Assembly: GCA_029204225.1 (NCBI GenBank)
Contig: CM055100.1
Span: 4,450,111-4,514,110 of the forward strand
DNA length: 64,000 nucleotides
Origin: Diphasiastrum complanatum
Taxonomy: Eukaryota; Streptophyta; Lycopodiopsida; Lycopodiales; Lycopodiaceae
Direction: 5' to 3'
This document shows positions 11,140-20,824 of this stretch, one piece after another; position 1 is the first letter of the stretch; every line of letters starts with the position of its first letter. Both the position numbers and the translations under genes were made by a program. Below the pieces are notes generated by a model that was not told where the DNA came from, did not search any database, and saw only the letters and a list, made by a program, of their open reading frames with translations.

Positions 11140-12299
11140 GATTCTAATGTTTCTTCAACTTTTAGGTTCTGTCCTAAAGCACTTAGCACTCACTTTTCTC
11201 TCAACAAATGATAGATAAAGAGATCTATGAAGATTTAGGACCCTAAAACACTTCTATCTTGAACCTAGATGGTTTCCAAGCATAGAAAGGAAGATTGAAA
11301 CACATGCAACACTTTTCACACACTAAGAATGGATTACAAAATCAAACCAACCTGAACACACTCTTTCTTAAGCTCTCAAACTTTCCAGCAAGTGACCAAA
11401 TCAAGTTATGGTGTGAAGAGTTACTTGCATTCTTAGAAAATACCCAAAACTAGGATGCCAAGATTACCTAGTAATGAACAAACTTGATCAACATATGATC
11501 AACACACTAAGATATTGATTCAACCTGTAAAACCACATGTAAACCACACTTCTAAAAGTTTATAAACTCCAGCAAGTGATAAATACAAGATTTAGAGGTG
11601 AATGAATGAGCACACTTAGTGAATCACAAGACTAGCTTCACTATCTTGTCAAATCTTGGTGTTTAGATGTAGATCTAAGATCACTTCACATGAGAATGTT
11701 CCTCAACCTGTTAAGAACCTGAAAACACACTTGCATAATGGTTAACACCTTCCAGCAAATGCTCCAATCAAATTACATAAGGAGAGTTACTTACATGCTC
11801 AACAAAGTACACCAAAATTTATGCCAAAATTGATGACAATCTTTACAATATGCTCTTCACAATGGAGCTTGCAATATGTTCACCCAAAAAAGGGGATCTT
11901 TCATCCAAATGGGAGCTTTGCTCAGCCTTTAGGAGAATTACAACTCACTCAAAAGAGCATTTGTCATCCACTTAAGGAGAAGTTTCATCCACTTAAGGAG
12001 AGTGTTCATCCAAGAATGGAGATTGTCAACAATAGGATTGAAAAGAACATTGTTAGTATTGAATATGCACAAGCCTCACAATAACAAATGATTAGGTGTT
12101 ATGATCTGATCCAAAATAGTTTCTTTTCAGCCTCTGATCTTCAATAGACCTGAAATATGCTTTTGATCCACAAGTTCAACTCACAAAACAAAGGTTAGTA
12201 AGATTTGATCAACAAAGCAATGCAAAATCATGCTAGAACTTGATCAAACATCCAAATATCACCAAAAATGGAATACTTACTGTAAATAGAAGCCAACCA
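11140..12299 (-). other. Element B untranslated leader
   Basis: About 1.16 kb between PBS and the gag ATG. No sense-strand frame of note. It contains three spaced copies of a TCCAGCAAGTG/TCCAGCAAATG block (plus-strand view near 11391, 11569 and 11751), about 180 bp apart and each followed by an AAATCAAG/AATACAAG-type tail. This looks like an old internal repetition of the leader. Confidence 0.65.
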
Positions 12300-12311
12300 G
12301 CTCTGATATCA
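12300..12311 (-). other. Primer-binding site, tRNA-iMet (element B)
   Basis: On the coding strand it reads TGATATCAGAGC, one mismatch from TGGTATCAGAGC, the site complementary to the 3' end of plant initiator tRNA-Met. It directly abuts the 5' LTR end at 12312. Confidence 0.9.
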
Positions 12312-12966
12312 TGTGAAAAATACAGATCCTAAGTGGATCTAAACTCCAAGATCATTGGCTTGAATGCTTGCACTCCAAACTACATAAGCTAGGAATTGGC
12401 AACACATTCTATGCTACCTAGAATGCAAAGAACTTGATCAAAAAGCATTTATCACAAATGGAAACTTCCATAAACATCAAGTGCGGCCCAAAATAGCATT
12501 ATACAGTCCATAATACATCAGCCTACCACTTTTGGAAAGCACCTAAGATCATACACAATAGCTTGAAGACAATACACACAACAATGCTCTCAATGGAGGA
12601 AGAAACAATGACAATGATCTATTGATCTCAATGAAGCATACAAAAGGTTTCTCCAACCTGTTCTCCACGACTTCCCTACTATTTATGGATGAGGAAGATG
12701 ACTCTCTCTCCTCTCTCTAGAAGGTACTTGACCCTAGATATTCCCTATATAGGAAAAATAGCTAAAAATGGCTTATATGACCAAAATACATCAAAATGGT
12801 CTCATTTTGAAGGGTATGAAGTTTGACACTTCATCATACTGAAAAAATACAGTAAATAAAAACATTGTGGCCTGGTTCACACCTGTGAAACTCCAGAACC
12901 AAAACTATTTACAATTTTAGCCAATTTAGGCCTCAAACTAGCTAGGAAATGTTGACAATTTTCACA
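12312..12966 (-). repeat. Element B 5' LTR (right end in window)
   Basis: 655 bp, begins TGTGAAAA on the plus strand and ends TTTTCACA, followed by the ATGTG duplication at 12967-12971. Two differences from the partner LTR. Confidence 0.95.
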
Positions 12967-12971
12967 ATGTG

Positions 12972-13472
12972 TTCATTCATAAAGATGAAAATTGTAAGTT
13001 TTCAATCTTAAAGGCAAGTTGTAAACTTCTTATGAGAATAAGTGAAGCATCCAAAGTGGACACTTGTATCCATAAGCAAGTAGTTAGCCTTATTGAGATG
13101 GAAATGCCTTTTGATTTCAATATTAGAAAAATCATGCCAAGTTGTGGTGATTTTTGGACTTATGTTTTTAGCATAAGTAATTTTGATAATCATAGGAAGT
13201 GCATATTGTGTGGTCATAGTTGTTGTGATCATTATGAGACATGGAGGTCTCAAATTTCCATAAAAAAGGAGCACCATGAAGAGGATCTTAAGGAGTCATC
13301 TCAAAGTTCAAATGTGCCAAGGATTGAGGAGGAGAATCCTTCTCAAGGTTCAAGTGTGCCTAGGATTGAGGAGGAGAGACCTTCTCAAATTGTGATTCCA
13401 AAAAGAAACTCAAGAAATATGGTTGAGTCCATGTGGCTCACATTTCAAGGGAAAAAGGAGCATATCTCATGA
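12972..13472 (+). pseudogene. Element E ORF continued, unknown Cys/His-containing frame
   Basis: Continuation of the frame interrupted by B; joining across the ATGTG duplication keeps it readable. It includes CKLLMRISEASKVDTCIHKQVVSLI, then CILCGHSCCDH, and a short acidic repeat in which SSNVPRIEEENPSQ is followed by SSVPRIEEERPSQ. It ends with a stop at 13470. The first block recurs in diverged form at 13700-13790. No known domain recognised; a metal-binding role for the Cys/His residues is only a guess. Confidence 0.45.
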
Positions 13473-14051
13473 GGTATACATCTCATACTTACTTCTCTTA
13501 TGTCATTTGATAAATCAATTTGCTTTAGTGAGATCATTGCATCTCCAAATTGGAGTAAAGCCATACTAGTTAAGTATGAAGTCTCTCCTGAGAACATAGA
13601 TGATGTTCTTAAAAGGTTGAAATAGATTCTAAATCAACTAGAAAGAAAATGGTTATTTCATCAGATGTATGCCCTTGAGTCATGTAAGAGCAAAATTTGT
13701 ATTGAGGCAAATTGTAAACTCTTTATGAGAGTAAGTGAATCATCTTCTAAAGACACTTATCTCCATAATGAAGTATTTAGTCTCATTGGATCTAAGATTA
13801 GCATGGAAAACAAGCATGAAGATATGATGCAAACACTTTGTTATTATAGCATGCATAGTCTTGCCAATTTGGATAAGTCTAATTCTCTAGATCATGGTAA
13901 CATGATGTTAGATCTTTGTGATCCTAATAAGTCAAGAAAAAATCTTTATTTTCTCATGGAGGAGCATGCACATGAAGAAGGAGCAAGCATCAAAGTCAAG
14001 CATCTACATGAAATTTGGAAGGAATCAATTTCGAAGATGCTAGGATGGTGA
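13473..14051 (+). pseudogene. Element E ORF, second diverged copy of the unknown unit
   Basis: After a stop, 13490-13620 reads LMSFDKSICFSEIIASPNW then SKAILVKYEV. From 13665 a 128-codon frame reads CKLFMRVSESSSKDTYLHNEVFSLIG, then a segment ending KVKHLHEIWKESISKMLGW. These match the order and residues of the unit at 6320-6535 plus 12972-13110, so the element carries a tandem, diverged duplication. Function unknown. Confidence 0.5.
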
Positions 14052-14248
14052 AAAGCTCTCAAGTTCATCAAAGATGTCAACATCAAAGAAGCACTATCAT
14101 GGATATGGTGATTTCAGATCAACATCAAGCTCATTGGCTGATCTTCACACCTTTTGAACCAGCAAAGACCAATTCAGCCCATGGAGTCAAGTTCAAGATC
14201 ATCATGTTTTCCATCAAGCTAGATTTACCAAGCTAGATTTTTTAGGAG
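14052..14248 (+). other. Element E 3' untranslated interior and polypurine-like tract
   Basis: Non-coding end of E. TTTTTTAGGAG at 14238-14248 stands where the polypurine tract should be, directly before the 3' LTR. Confidence 0.6.
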
Positions 14249-15071
14249 TGTGAAAAATGCAAAAATAAGCTTGGTAGAGGCAAAAAATCTTGTATATAGA
14301 TAAACACACATGTGTGGAGCCTGTTCCCACGTGTGAAAATAGTGTACTTGTCATGTACCATAATCATATAGGTTGTACATATGATTTCATTCAAGTTCTA
14401 GTGGCTAAAAAACTAGTTTTCTAGACATATGACACATAGCATCAATCTATTGCTTGCATGAGCCACATCCTTTGGTTAGGTGTCACATCCCATGTGTAGA
14501 GGACAGCTCACACGTGTGGAATAAGCTAAAGTAGACGAATTTTGACTTCTAGAAGATTTTCAAGTAGATCTCTATATAGAAGGTAAATGGACCAAAAGTG
14601 CTCAAAATAGAAGGTTTTGTCCAAGTGTCAGTTTTGCATGATGAATCATCATATGACAAAGCACCTTCACACATGTGGGATCAAAGGGATGATCAGTACC
14701 ACGAGCTCCCACTTATTGTATATATAGAGCCACATTTGGCCATAATCAGTGTGAGACACCAATCTTGGTTTTGGAAGCAATTTTGAGTGATTCTCTCTAT
14801 TTGTCTACATTTGTTTTGATTGTTTTCAAGTTCTATCAATGTGTACTTAATTTTCAGGTTGGAGTCCGTACTCAGACAGTGTTTCACACGTGTGAAACCA
14901 TAAAGTACACTTACCTTCAATTTATGATTGTTCTTGTTAGAATTTTGTGTCTAGAATTGATCTAGATTGATCTTAATCTGAAGTAGATTGATAGATCAAG
15001 TAATCTGACAACCAATCCCTCTTGAGGATCAGATTAGGATCCACTCTTGGGCCTTTTGTACTTTCTACACA
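14249..15071 (+). repeat. Element E 3' LTR, complete
   Basis: 823 bp from TGTGAAAA to CTACACA. Contains TATATATAGAG near 14718, a TATA-box candidate, the palindrome TTTCACACGTGTGAAA at 14882-14897, and GTCCGTACTCAGACAGTG just before it. Exact CATAC target duplication follows. Confidence 0.9.
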
Positions 15072-15076
15072 CATAC

Positions 15077-15503
15077 ATCCATGCAGTTTACACATGTGGA
15101 CCTCTGGTAGGTGAATTAGTTCAGTTAAGTGGACTTTCCATGCAACTCCACTGTAGGAATTTGGGTCTCTCTCATGTAAGGAAAGCTAGGCATGTTTTGC
15201 CATATGGTGAATATTGAGATTATGGTGTTTTGGACTCATTCTCTCTCTACCCGAGTTTTCTATGTATGATTTTCTCTCTCTACCCGAGAGCAGCCTCTTT
15301 TTCCCATATTGAACACTTAGAATTTTTTCTAACATTCATTTCTCATAGTGAAGAATTAGATTTTTTCATCAGATGTATGCCATTGTGCTCTTGCCTTATA
15401 TTTTTCAAGCATACTGTTCTTTGATCAATCTTGTGCAAGCACAACACCTCAGTAAGATCCTGTAGGGTATGTGGTAAAGTTCACACGTGCTAAAAACTTC
15501 ACA
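15077..15503 (+). repeat. Element A 5' LTR, second part
   Basis: Resumes the element A LTR after the E insertion and matches 20399-20824, ending AACTTCACA directly before the PBS. It carries TTCTCTCTCTACCCGAG twice (15237-15295), a short internal repeat also present in the 3' LTR. Confidence 0.9.
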
Positions 15504-15515
15504 TGGTATCAGAGC
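15504..15515 (+). other. Primer-binding site, tRNA-iMet (element A)
   Basis: Exact TGGTATCAGAGC immediately after the LTR end ACTTCACA, the standard copia priming site. Confidence 0.95.
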
Positions 15516-16255
15516 TTCATGCTTTGAAGAGGTGAGGATGTATACATCAGATCATCAGTGTTTTCGCTTGCAGGAATTCGAATTTGGGAGAGGGATTCGA
15601 ACTCACTGAGAAACAAGCAATCTGTCAATCATAAGTGGATCAAATCAAGGCTGATATGATCCAGCGGAGCTTTGTATGGATAGAGAGCTCACATGTGTGA
15701 AATCAGCCCTCATTAATGAGTGCTACTTCTCAAGGAATGATCCAAATTTGATGTTCAATAGCTTGTTGGATAGGTATTGAAGAGTAGATTGTGTTGTTGT
15801 TGTTTCTAAAGCAATTTGATTTGTTTTTAGAAGAGTTTTAGGCAATCAGAGAGTTTGAGAGGGTACTCAACTCGTGGGATGTGCCAAAGTGAGCACACAT
15901 TTGTCTTTTTCACCAATTTCATCAATTTTCACTGTCAATCAAGTGTTCTGAGGTCTTAGACTTTTCATTTCACACATATTACTATGTTTGAGCTGAAAGT
16001 AAGTTCCTAGACAGTTTATCAGTACTTTGAAACTCGTGGGAGAGATAGACTTCTTGCTTGCATGTGCTTCTTCTTTGTGATTGAAGCAAGATCCAAATTC
16101 AAGATAGATTGTTTTTTTGTGTTGAGAATTTGTTCTCACATCTGTTGCTAGATTTCATGGGGTGGATCAACATCTATGTTAGATCCTAGATTGAGATAGC
16201 AAGCAACATCTTCTCAACTCCATTTTTTTATCATTACTAGAATTTCATAGAGAAG
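15516..16255 (+). other. Element A untranslated leader
   Basis: 740 bp between PBS and gag ATG with no frame of note. Two GGGA(G)AGATAGACTT / AACTCGTGGGA segments near 15870 and 16035 suggest a diverged internal repeat. Confidence 0.5.
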
Positions 16256-19200
16256 ATGTCTTCATCTAGTTCACATTTCTTAGAGCACAGTGAGAGATTA
16301 ACATCTTCCAATTATGCAATGTGGAAGATCAGAATGGAATCATTATTGATTCTACATGATGTAATGGATATTGTGAGTGGAGCTGAACAAGAACCTGCTA
16401 CACCTAATGAAGTTGTAGCATTTCACAAAAGAACCAGAACTGCCCTTTATTTTATAAAAATGAATGTTACCAATGAAGTGTTAAGAAAGATCAGTACATG
16501 CACCACTGCCAAGGAAGCTTGGGATACTCTAAAAACAATCTATGATATCAATAATACTTCTAGATTGCTTACACTTAGAAACCAATTCTTTTTAAGTTAT
16601 CAGAGAGTAGATGAGAGTGCTTCATCATATGTCATGAGAGTTAAGGATCTTCATCAAGAGTTAGCTGGTATTAGTGATGCTCTTAAGAACACTGAACTTG
16701 TTCAAGTAGTCCTAAATGGACTTAAAGATGAGTATGACAATATTGTGCAGACTTATGTGGTCAAAGAGGATCTTCCATCCTTGGAGACATTGCAAGGTGT
16801 TCTCATTGCTGAAGAAAGCAGGCAAGAGAACAAGATGCTGAGGATCAATAGACTTTCATTGAAAGATGGTGGAGATGACAAAGCACTCTTCATCAGAGAC
16901 AAGTCAAGAGACAAGGGCAAAGGACAGCAACACTTCAAGAAGGGCAAAGCCAAAGAAGGTGGTGAGGATTAGTCCTCCCAAGCTGCAACATCCAGTGGCA
17001 AGAAGAAGCTATCAAAGATCAAGTGTTTTTTCTGTGGCAAGAAAGGACACTATGCATCAAACTGTTTCAAGAAGAAGAATCAATCTAAGAAAGCTAACCT
17101 TACTAATGAGGAAGAGTGTGAGGGTTTTGAGAGTGAAAGAGAAGATTCATTAATGATGTCTACTTTTTCATCTTTTTCTTTTAAGAATGAAGAAGTCTGG
17201 TCAATAAATAGTGGGACTAGTTCCCATATGTCTAGTTCTAGGAACTCTTTCACTAATCTCATGCCATATCTAGGTGCAAGAAGATTAATCTATACTGCTA
17301 ATGATGTAGAGTATATGATTGAAGGAATAGGTAGTATTCCACTGCATGCATCATCATCAAAATCTTTTTGCTTACATGATGTACTGTATGTACCTAGATT
17401 GACCAAGAATCTCATTAGTGTATTGATAGTGGATTGGATGTCAAGTTTCAACTTGACAAGTGTATAATCTCAAGAGAAAATGAACTTATTGCTAGAGGGT
17501 CTAGAATTGGTAAGTTGTACAAACTAGATTCTAGGGAGAGTGCTAACATTTCAAATATTGCTTATGAGACCAAAGTTCTACGGGAGGATCTGTGGCACAA
17601 GAGATTGGGACATCCCAATTTCAAAGCCATGCAATCTATGGTCAAAGAAGGAAAAGTTGTTGGACTTCCAAAGACACTGTCTAAGGAATTTCTACCTTGT
17701 GAAGCTTGTGTGTTGGCAAAATCACACAGAAGGCCTTTTCCTAGATCAAGTATCAAGACAAAGCAACCATTTGAACTTGTACACTCTGATGTTCATTTCT
17801 CATCAACTAAGAGCAAAGGAGGAGCCAACTGCTTTATCTCTTTTGTAGATGATTATACAAGATATTCTTGGATCTATATGCTGTCTTCAAAAGCCATGGT
17901 CAATGATGTTTTTCTTACTTTCAAAGCTTATGTAGAAAAACAGTTTTCTCTGTGTGAATGTGCAAAAGCCATCAAGCTAGAAGCTTCTCTGCCTAAAGAA
18001 TTTTGGGGAGAGGCAGTTGCATGTGCAAACTATCTTTGTAATAGGCTTTCAAATTTTGCAAAAGGAGGAAAGACACCATTTGAGATGTTGTATAAGAAAA
18101 AGCCTAAGGTAGATCATCTTAGGATTTTTGGCTGTGTGTGCTTTGTGCATGTGCCTAAAAACTAGGAAGAAGGAAGATCCTAATGCAGTAAAAGGAATTT
18201 TTGTAGGATATGCATCTACCAAAAAGCATACAAAGTTTATTTACCCTCTACTGACAAGAATGTTGTTAGTAGAGATGTGATCTTCCATGAAGATCAAAAG
18301 TTTAACTTGGATGATGCACAGGTCAAGGAGTCTCATGGAAGATCAATTATCAATCTTGATGCTGTTCAAGAAGAGGTGATGCCAAGGCTTGAGGAGGAGC
18401 AAATTCAAGCTACTACACCAAGAAGACCTACATGAGCAGATTCTGAGCCAAGCAGGCTCACATATAATACTGAAGGAAGGCAAGTGGAAGGTGAAACTTC
18501 CTATCATGCACTTTTTATGTCAGATGAAGAGCCTAAGGATGTTCAAGAAGCACTTCAATCCAAAGATTGGGTTGAAGCAATGACCCAAGAGTTTGAAGCC
18601 TTGATGTCAAACAACACATGGGAGCTTGTGGAGCCACCAAACAACATGCATGTGATTGGATGTAAGTGTGTATTCAGAATCAAGTATAATCATGATAGAT
18701 CTATCAATAAGTATAAAGCTGCCAAAGGCTACTCACAGATCAAAGGTATTGACTATGAAGACACCTTTGCACCACTTGCAAAGATGGTAACAATTCGAAT
18801 GCTCATCTCTCTTGCATGTTTTCACAAATGGAGTATGTTCCAGCTTGATGTTTCTAATGCATTTCTCAATGGTTACCTTGAGGAGGAGATTTACATAGAA
18901 CAGTCTCCAGGTTTTGTGAAGGAAGGTGATGAATCAAAAGTTTGTCTTTTGGTCAAAAGTCTGTATGGACTGAAACAACCACCAAGGTCTTGGTATGCAA
19001 AACTCAACTCCTATCTCATATCACTCGAACTTTGTCTAATTGAATATGACCCTTAACTGTATTATAAGTTTGTAGAGAACTTTGTAATTATTCTTCTCAT
19101 CTATGTAGATGATATCAATCTTTGTGGAAATAATGAGAAGTTAGTTGAAGAAACTAAGCATGCACTTGGTACTGAGATTAAGATGCAGGACTTAGGAGTT

Positions 19201-20069
19201 CTTCACTATATTCTAGGCCTTGAAATAGGTTTTTGGAAAGGTCATGCATTTATAAGCCAAAGTAGATAGGCACTTTCCATGCTTAGGAAATCCCATATGG
19301 AAAACTGTAAAAACCATAGATACACCTATGGAGCACACTGTAAAAGTTCCTATAAAAGATGATGAAAAATCCTTTGTGGACATCAGTCTTTATAGGAGTC
19401 TTATTGGCTCACTTATTTGGTTAACAGTGACTAGGCCTGATCTAAGCTTTTGTGTTCATAAGCTAAGTCAACACAAACAGGATCCAAAGTTATATCATTG
19501 GAAGTTGGCTAAAAGAGTCTTGAGGTATATATCTTCTACCTTGGATTATGGATTATTCTACAAAGGAGAAGATATGACTTTGATTGCTTTTTCAGATTCA
19601 GATCTTGTAGGAGACTAAGATGGATAGGAAATCCACAAGTGCTTGCACTATACTTCTTGGAGGGAACTTGGTTTCTTGGTTATCAAAGAAGCAGACAACT
19701 ATTTGCTTATCATCTTGTGAAGCTGAATACAAATCTCTTACAACCACAACAAAGGAAGTTTTATGGATCAAAAGGCTACTTTTGGAGCTAAAGTGTTATT
19801 CAGATGAAGATATTCCAACTATCAAGAATGATAACATTTCTGCTCAGGCTCTTGCAAATAATTCAGTATTTCATGCAAGGAGCAAGCATATTGAAGTGGC
19901 TCATCATTTTGTAAGAGAAAAAGTCATTGGGAGAGAGATCTCATTGGAACATGTTGCATCTTCAGATTGTGTTGCAGATCTTCTCACCAAACCTCTACTC
20001 AAGAATGTATTTATGAAGATGAGGTCAAACCTTGGCCTAATTTCGAAGTCTATGTTGATAGGAACATAA
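16256..20069 (+). pseudogene. gag-pol: Copia gag-pol, inactivated (element A)
   Basis: Relic of a polyprotein like that of B. Gag opens with SEHRL-type HSERLTSSNYAMWKIRMESLL and runs to a TAG at 16970. The same frame continues with the zinc knuckle CFFCGKKGHYASNC and the protease site, which reads NSGTSSHM in place of DSGASSHM, so the catalytic aspartate is lost. The frame shifts near 17430. Integrase keeps the N-terminal HKRLGHPN, but between FKAYVEKQF and LCECAKAI about 60 residues are missing, which removes the second D and the E of the DDE triad. Further breaks occur at 18163, 19054 (stop before the YVDD at 19099-19110), 19267 and 19617. RNase H is recognisable to 20069. It cannot be functional. 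Confidence 0.9.
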
Positions 20070-20083
20070 TTTTAAAGGAGGAG

Positions 20084-20824
20084 TGTGAAGATTATTAAAA
20101 TATTATCTTCCTATCTCGAGTTTAGGGCCATGTCCATGATGATTTCCACTAAATTTCATGTTGTACAGAAAAGGAGTGTGAATTGAGCACATATCCTTCT
20201 AGTGTAGCTCGGATTTGAGTTAGATAGGTTCAATTATGATGACATGCAGTAGTTTAGATAACATGCAAAGTCATACTGTATGCATGCAAGCCACATGCAA
20301 GCCACATGCAATCAGTGCATGCAACATGCAAAGTAGTTTTTGTGATCTACACATGTCTAGGCAGTTTTATGAGTTGACATGCAGTACATGCAACATACAT
20401 GCATGCAGTTACACATGTGGACCTCTGGTAGGTGAATTTGTTCAATTAAGTGGACTTTCCATGCAACTCCACTGTAGGAAGTCGAGTCTCTTTCATGTAG
20501 GGAAAGCTGGACATGTTTTTCCATATTGTGAATATTGAGATTTTGACATTTTGGACTCATTCTCTCTCTACTTGAGTATTCTATGCTTGATTTTCTCTCT
20601 CTACCCAAGAGCAGCCTCTTTTTCCCATACTGAACACTTAGAATTATTTTTGACATTCATTTCTCATAGTGAAGAGTTAGATTTTTTCATCAGATGTATG
20701 CCATTGTGCCCTTGCCTTAGATTTTTCAAGCATACTGTTCTTTGATCAATCTTGTGCAATCACAACACCTCAGTAAGATCTTGTAGGGTGTGTGGTTAAG
20801 TTCACACATGCTAAAAACTTCACA
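20084..20824 (+). repeat. Element A 3' LTR
   Basis: Starts TGTGAAG after polypurine AAAGGAGGAG and ends CTTCACA. Compared with the 5' LTR it has an extra 11-bp GCCACATGCAA copy near 20295. Confidence 0.92.

Larger units (their letters stand above)
6536..12966 (-). mobile_element. Copia element B, intact and young, minus strand
   Basis: A full-length Ty1/copia retrotransposon of 6431 bp in reverse orientation, inside element E. Both 655-bp LTRs begin TGTGAAAA and end TTTTCACA and differ at only two positions I could find (6567 T versus 12343 C; 7107 G versus 12883 C). The ATGTG duplication (6531-6535, 12967-12971) is exact. PBS, polypurine tract and a 1317-codon gag-pol frame are all present. 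By structure it is an autonomous, recently inserted copy. Confidence 0.95.
3918..15071 (+). mobile_element. LTR element E, no pol (LARD-like), nested in A
   Basis: Begins TGTGAAAA, ends CTACACA, and is flanked by an exact CATAC duplication (3913-3917 and 15072-15076). The 3' LTR is complete (14249-15071) with a polypurine-like TTTTTTAGGAG before it. The 5' LTR matches only to 4570, then diverges, and no primer-binding site is visible there, which suggests a deletion of U5 and PBS. The interior (4571-6535 and 12972-14248) has no reverse transcriptase, integrase or protease; it carries cysteine-containing frames of unknown nature. It hosts the younger copia element B. Confidence 0.85.
3614..20824 (+). 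mobile_element. Copia element A, degenerate, host of nested E and B
   Basis: A complete but broken Ty1/copia element. Its LTRs begin TGTGAAG and end CTTCACA. The 5' LTR is split at 3917 by element E and resumes at 15077; the 3' LTR is 20084-20824. A tRNA-iMet PBS (15504) and a polypurine tract AAAGGAGGAG before 20084 mark the internal region. Flanks CAACA (3609-3613) and CACCA (20825-20829) are a 4/5 target-site duplication. In the 303 bases before the split I count about 12 substitutions plus one 11-bp tandem gain between the LTRs. It sits inside gypsy F gag. Confidence 0.9.

Noticed and set aside
11821-12084. Plus-strand frame with repeated HPLKE words
   Set aside because: Antisense within the untranslated leader of element B; the repetition reflects short DNA repeats, and no family is recognisable.
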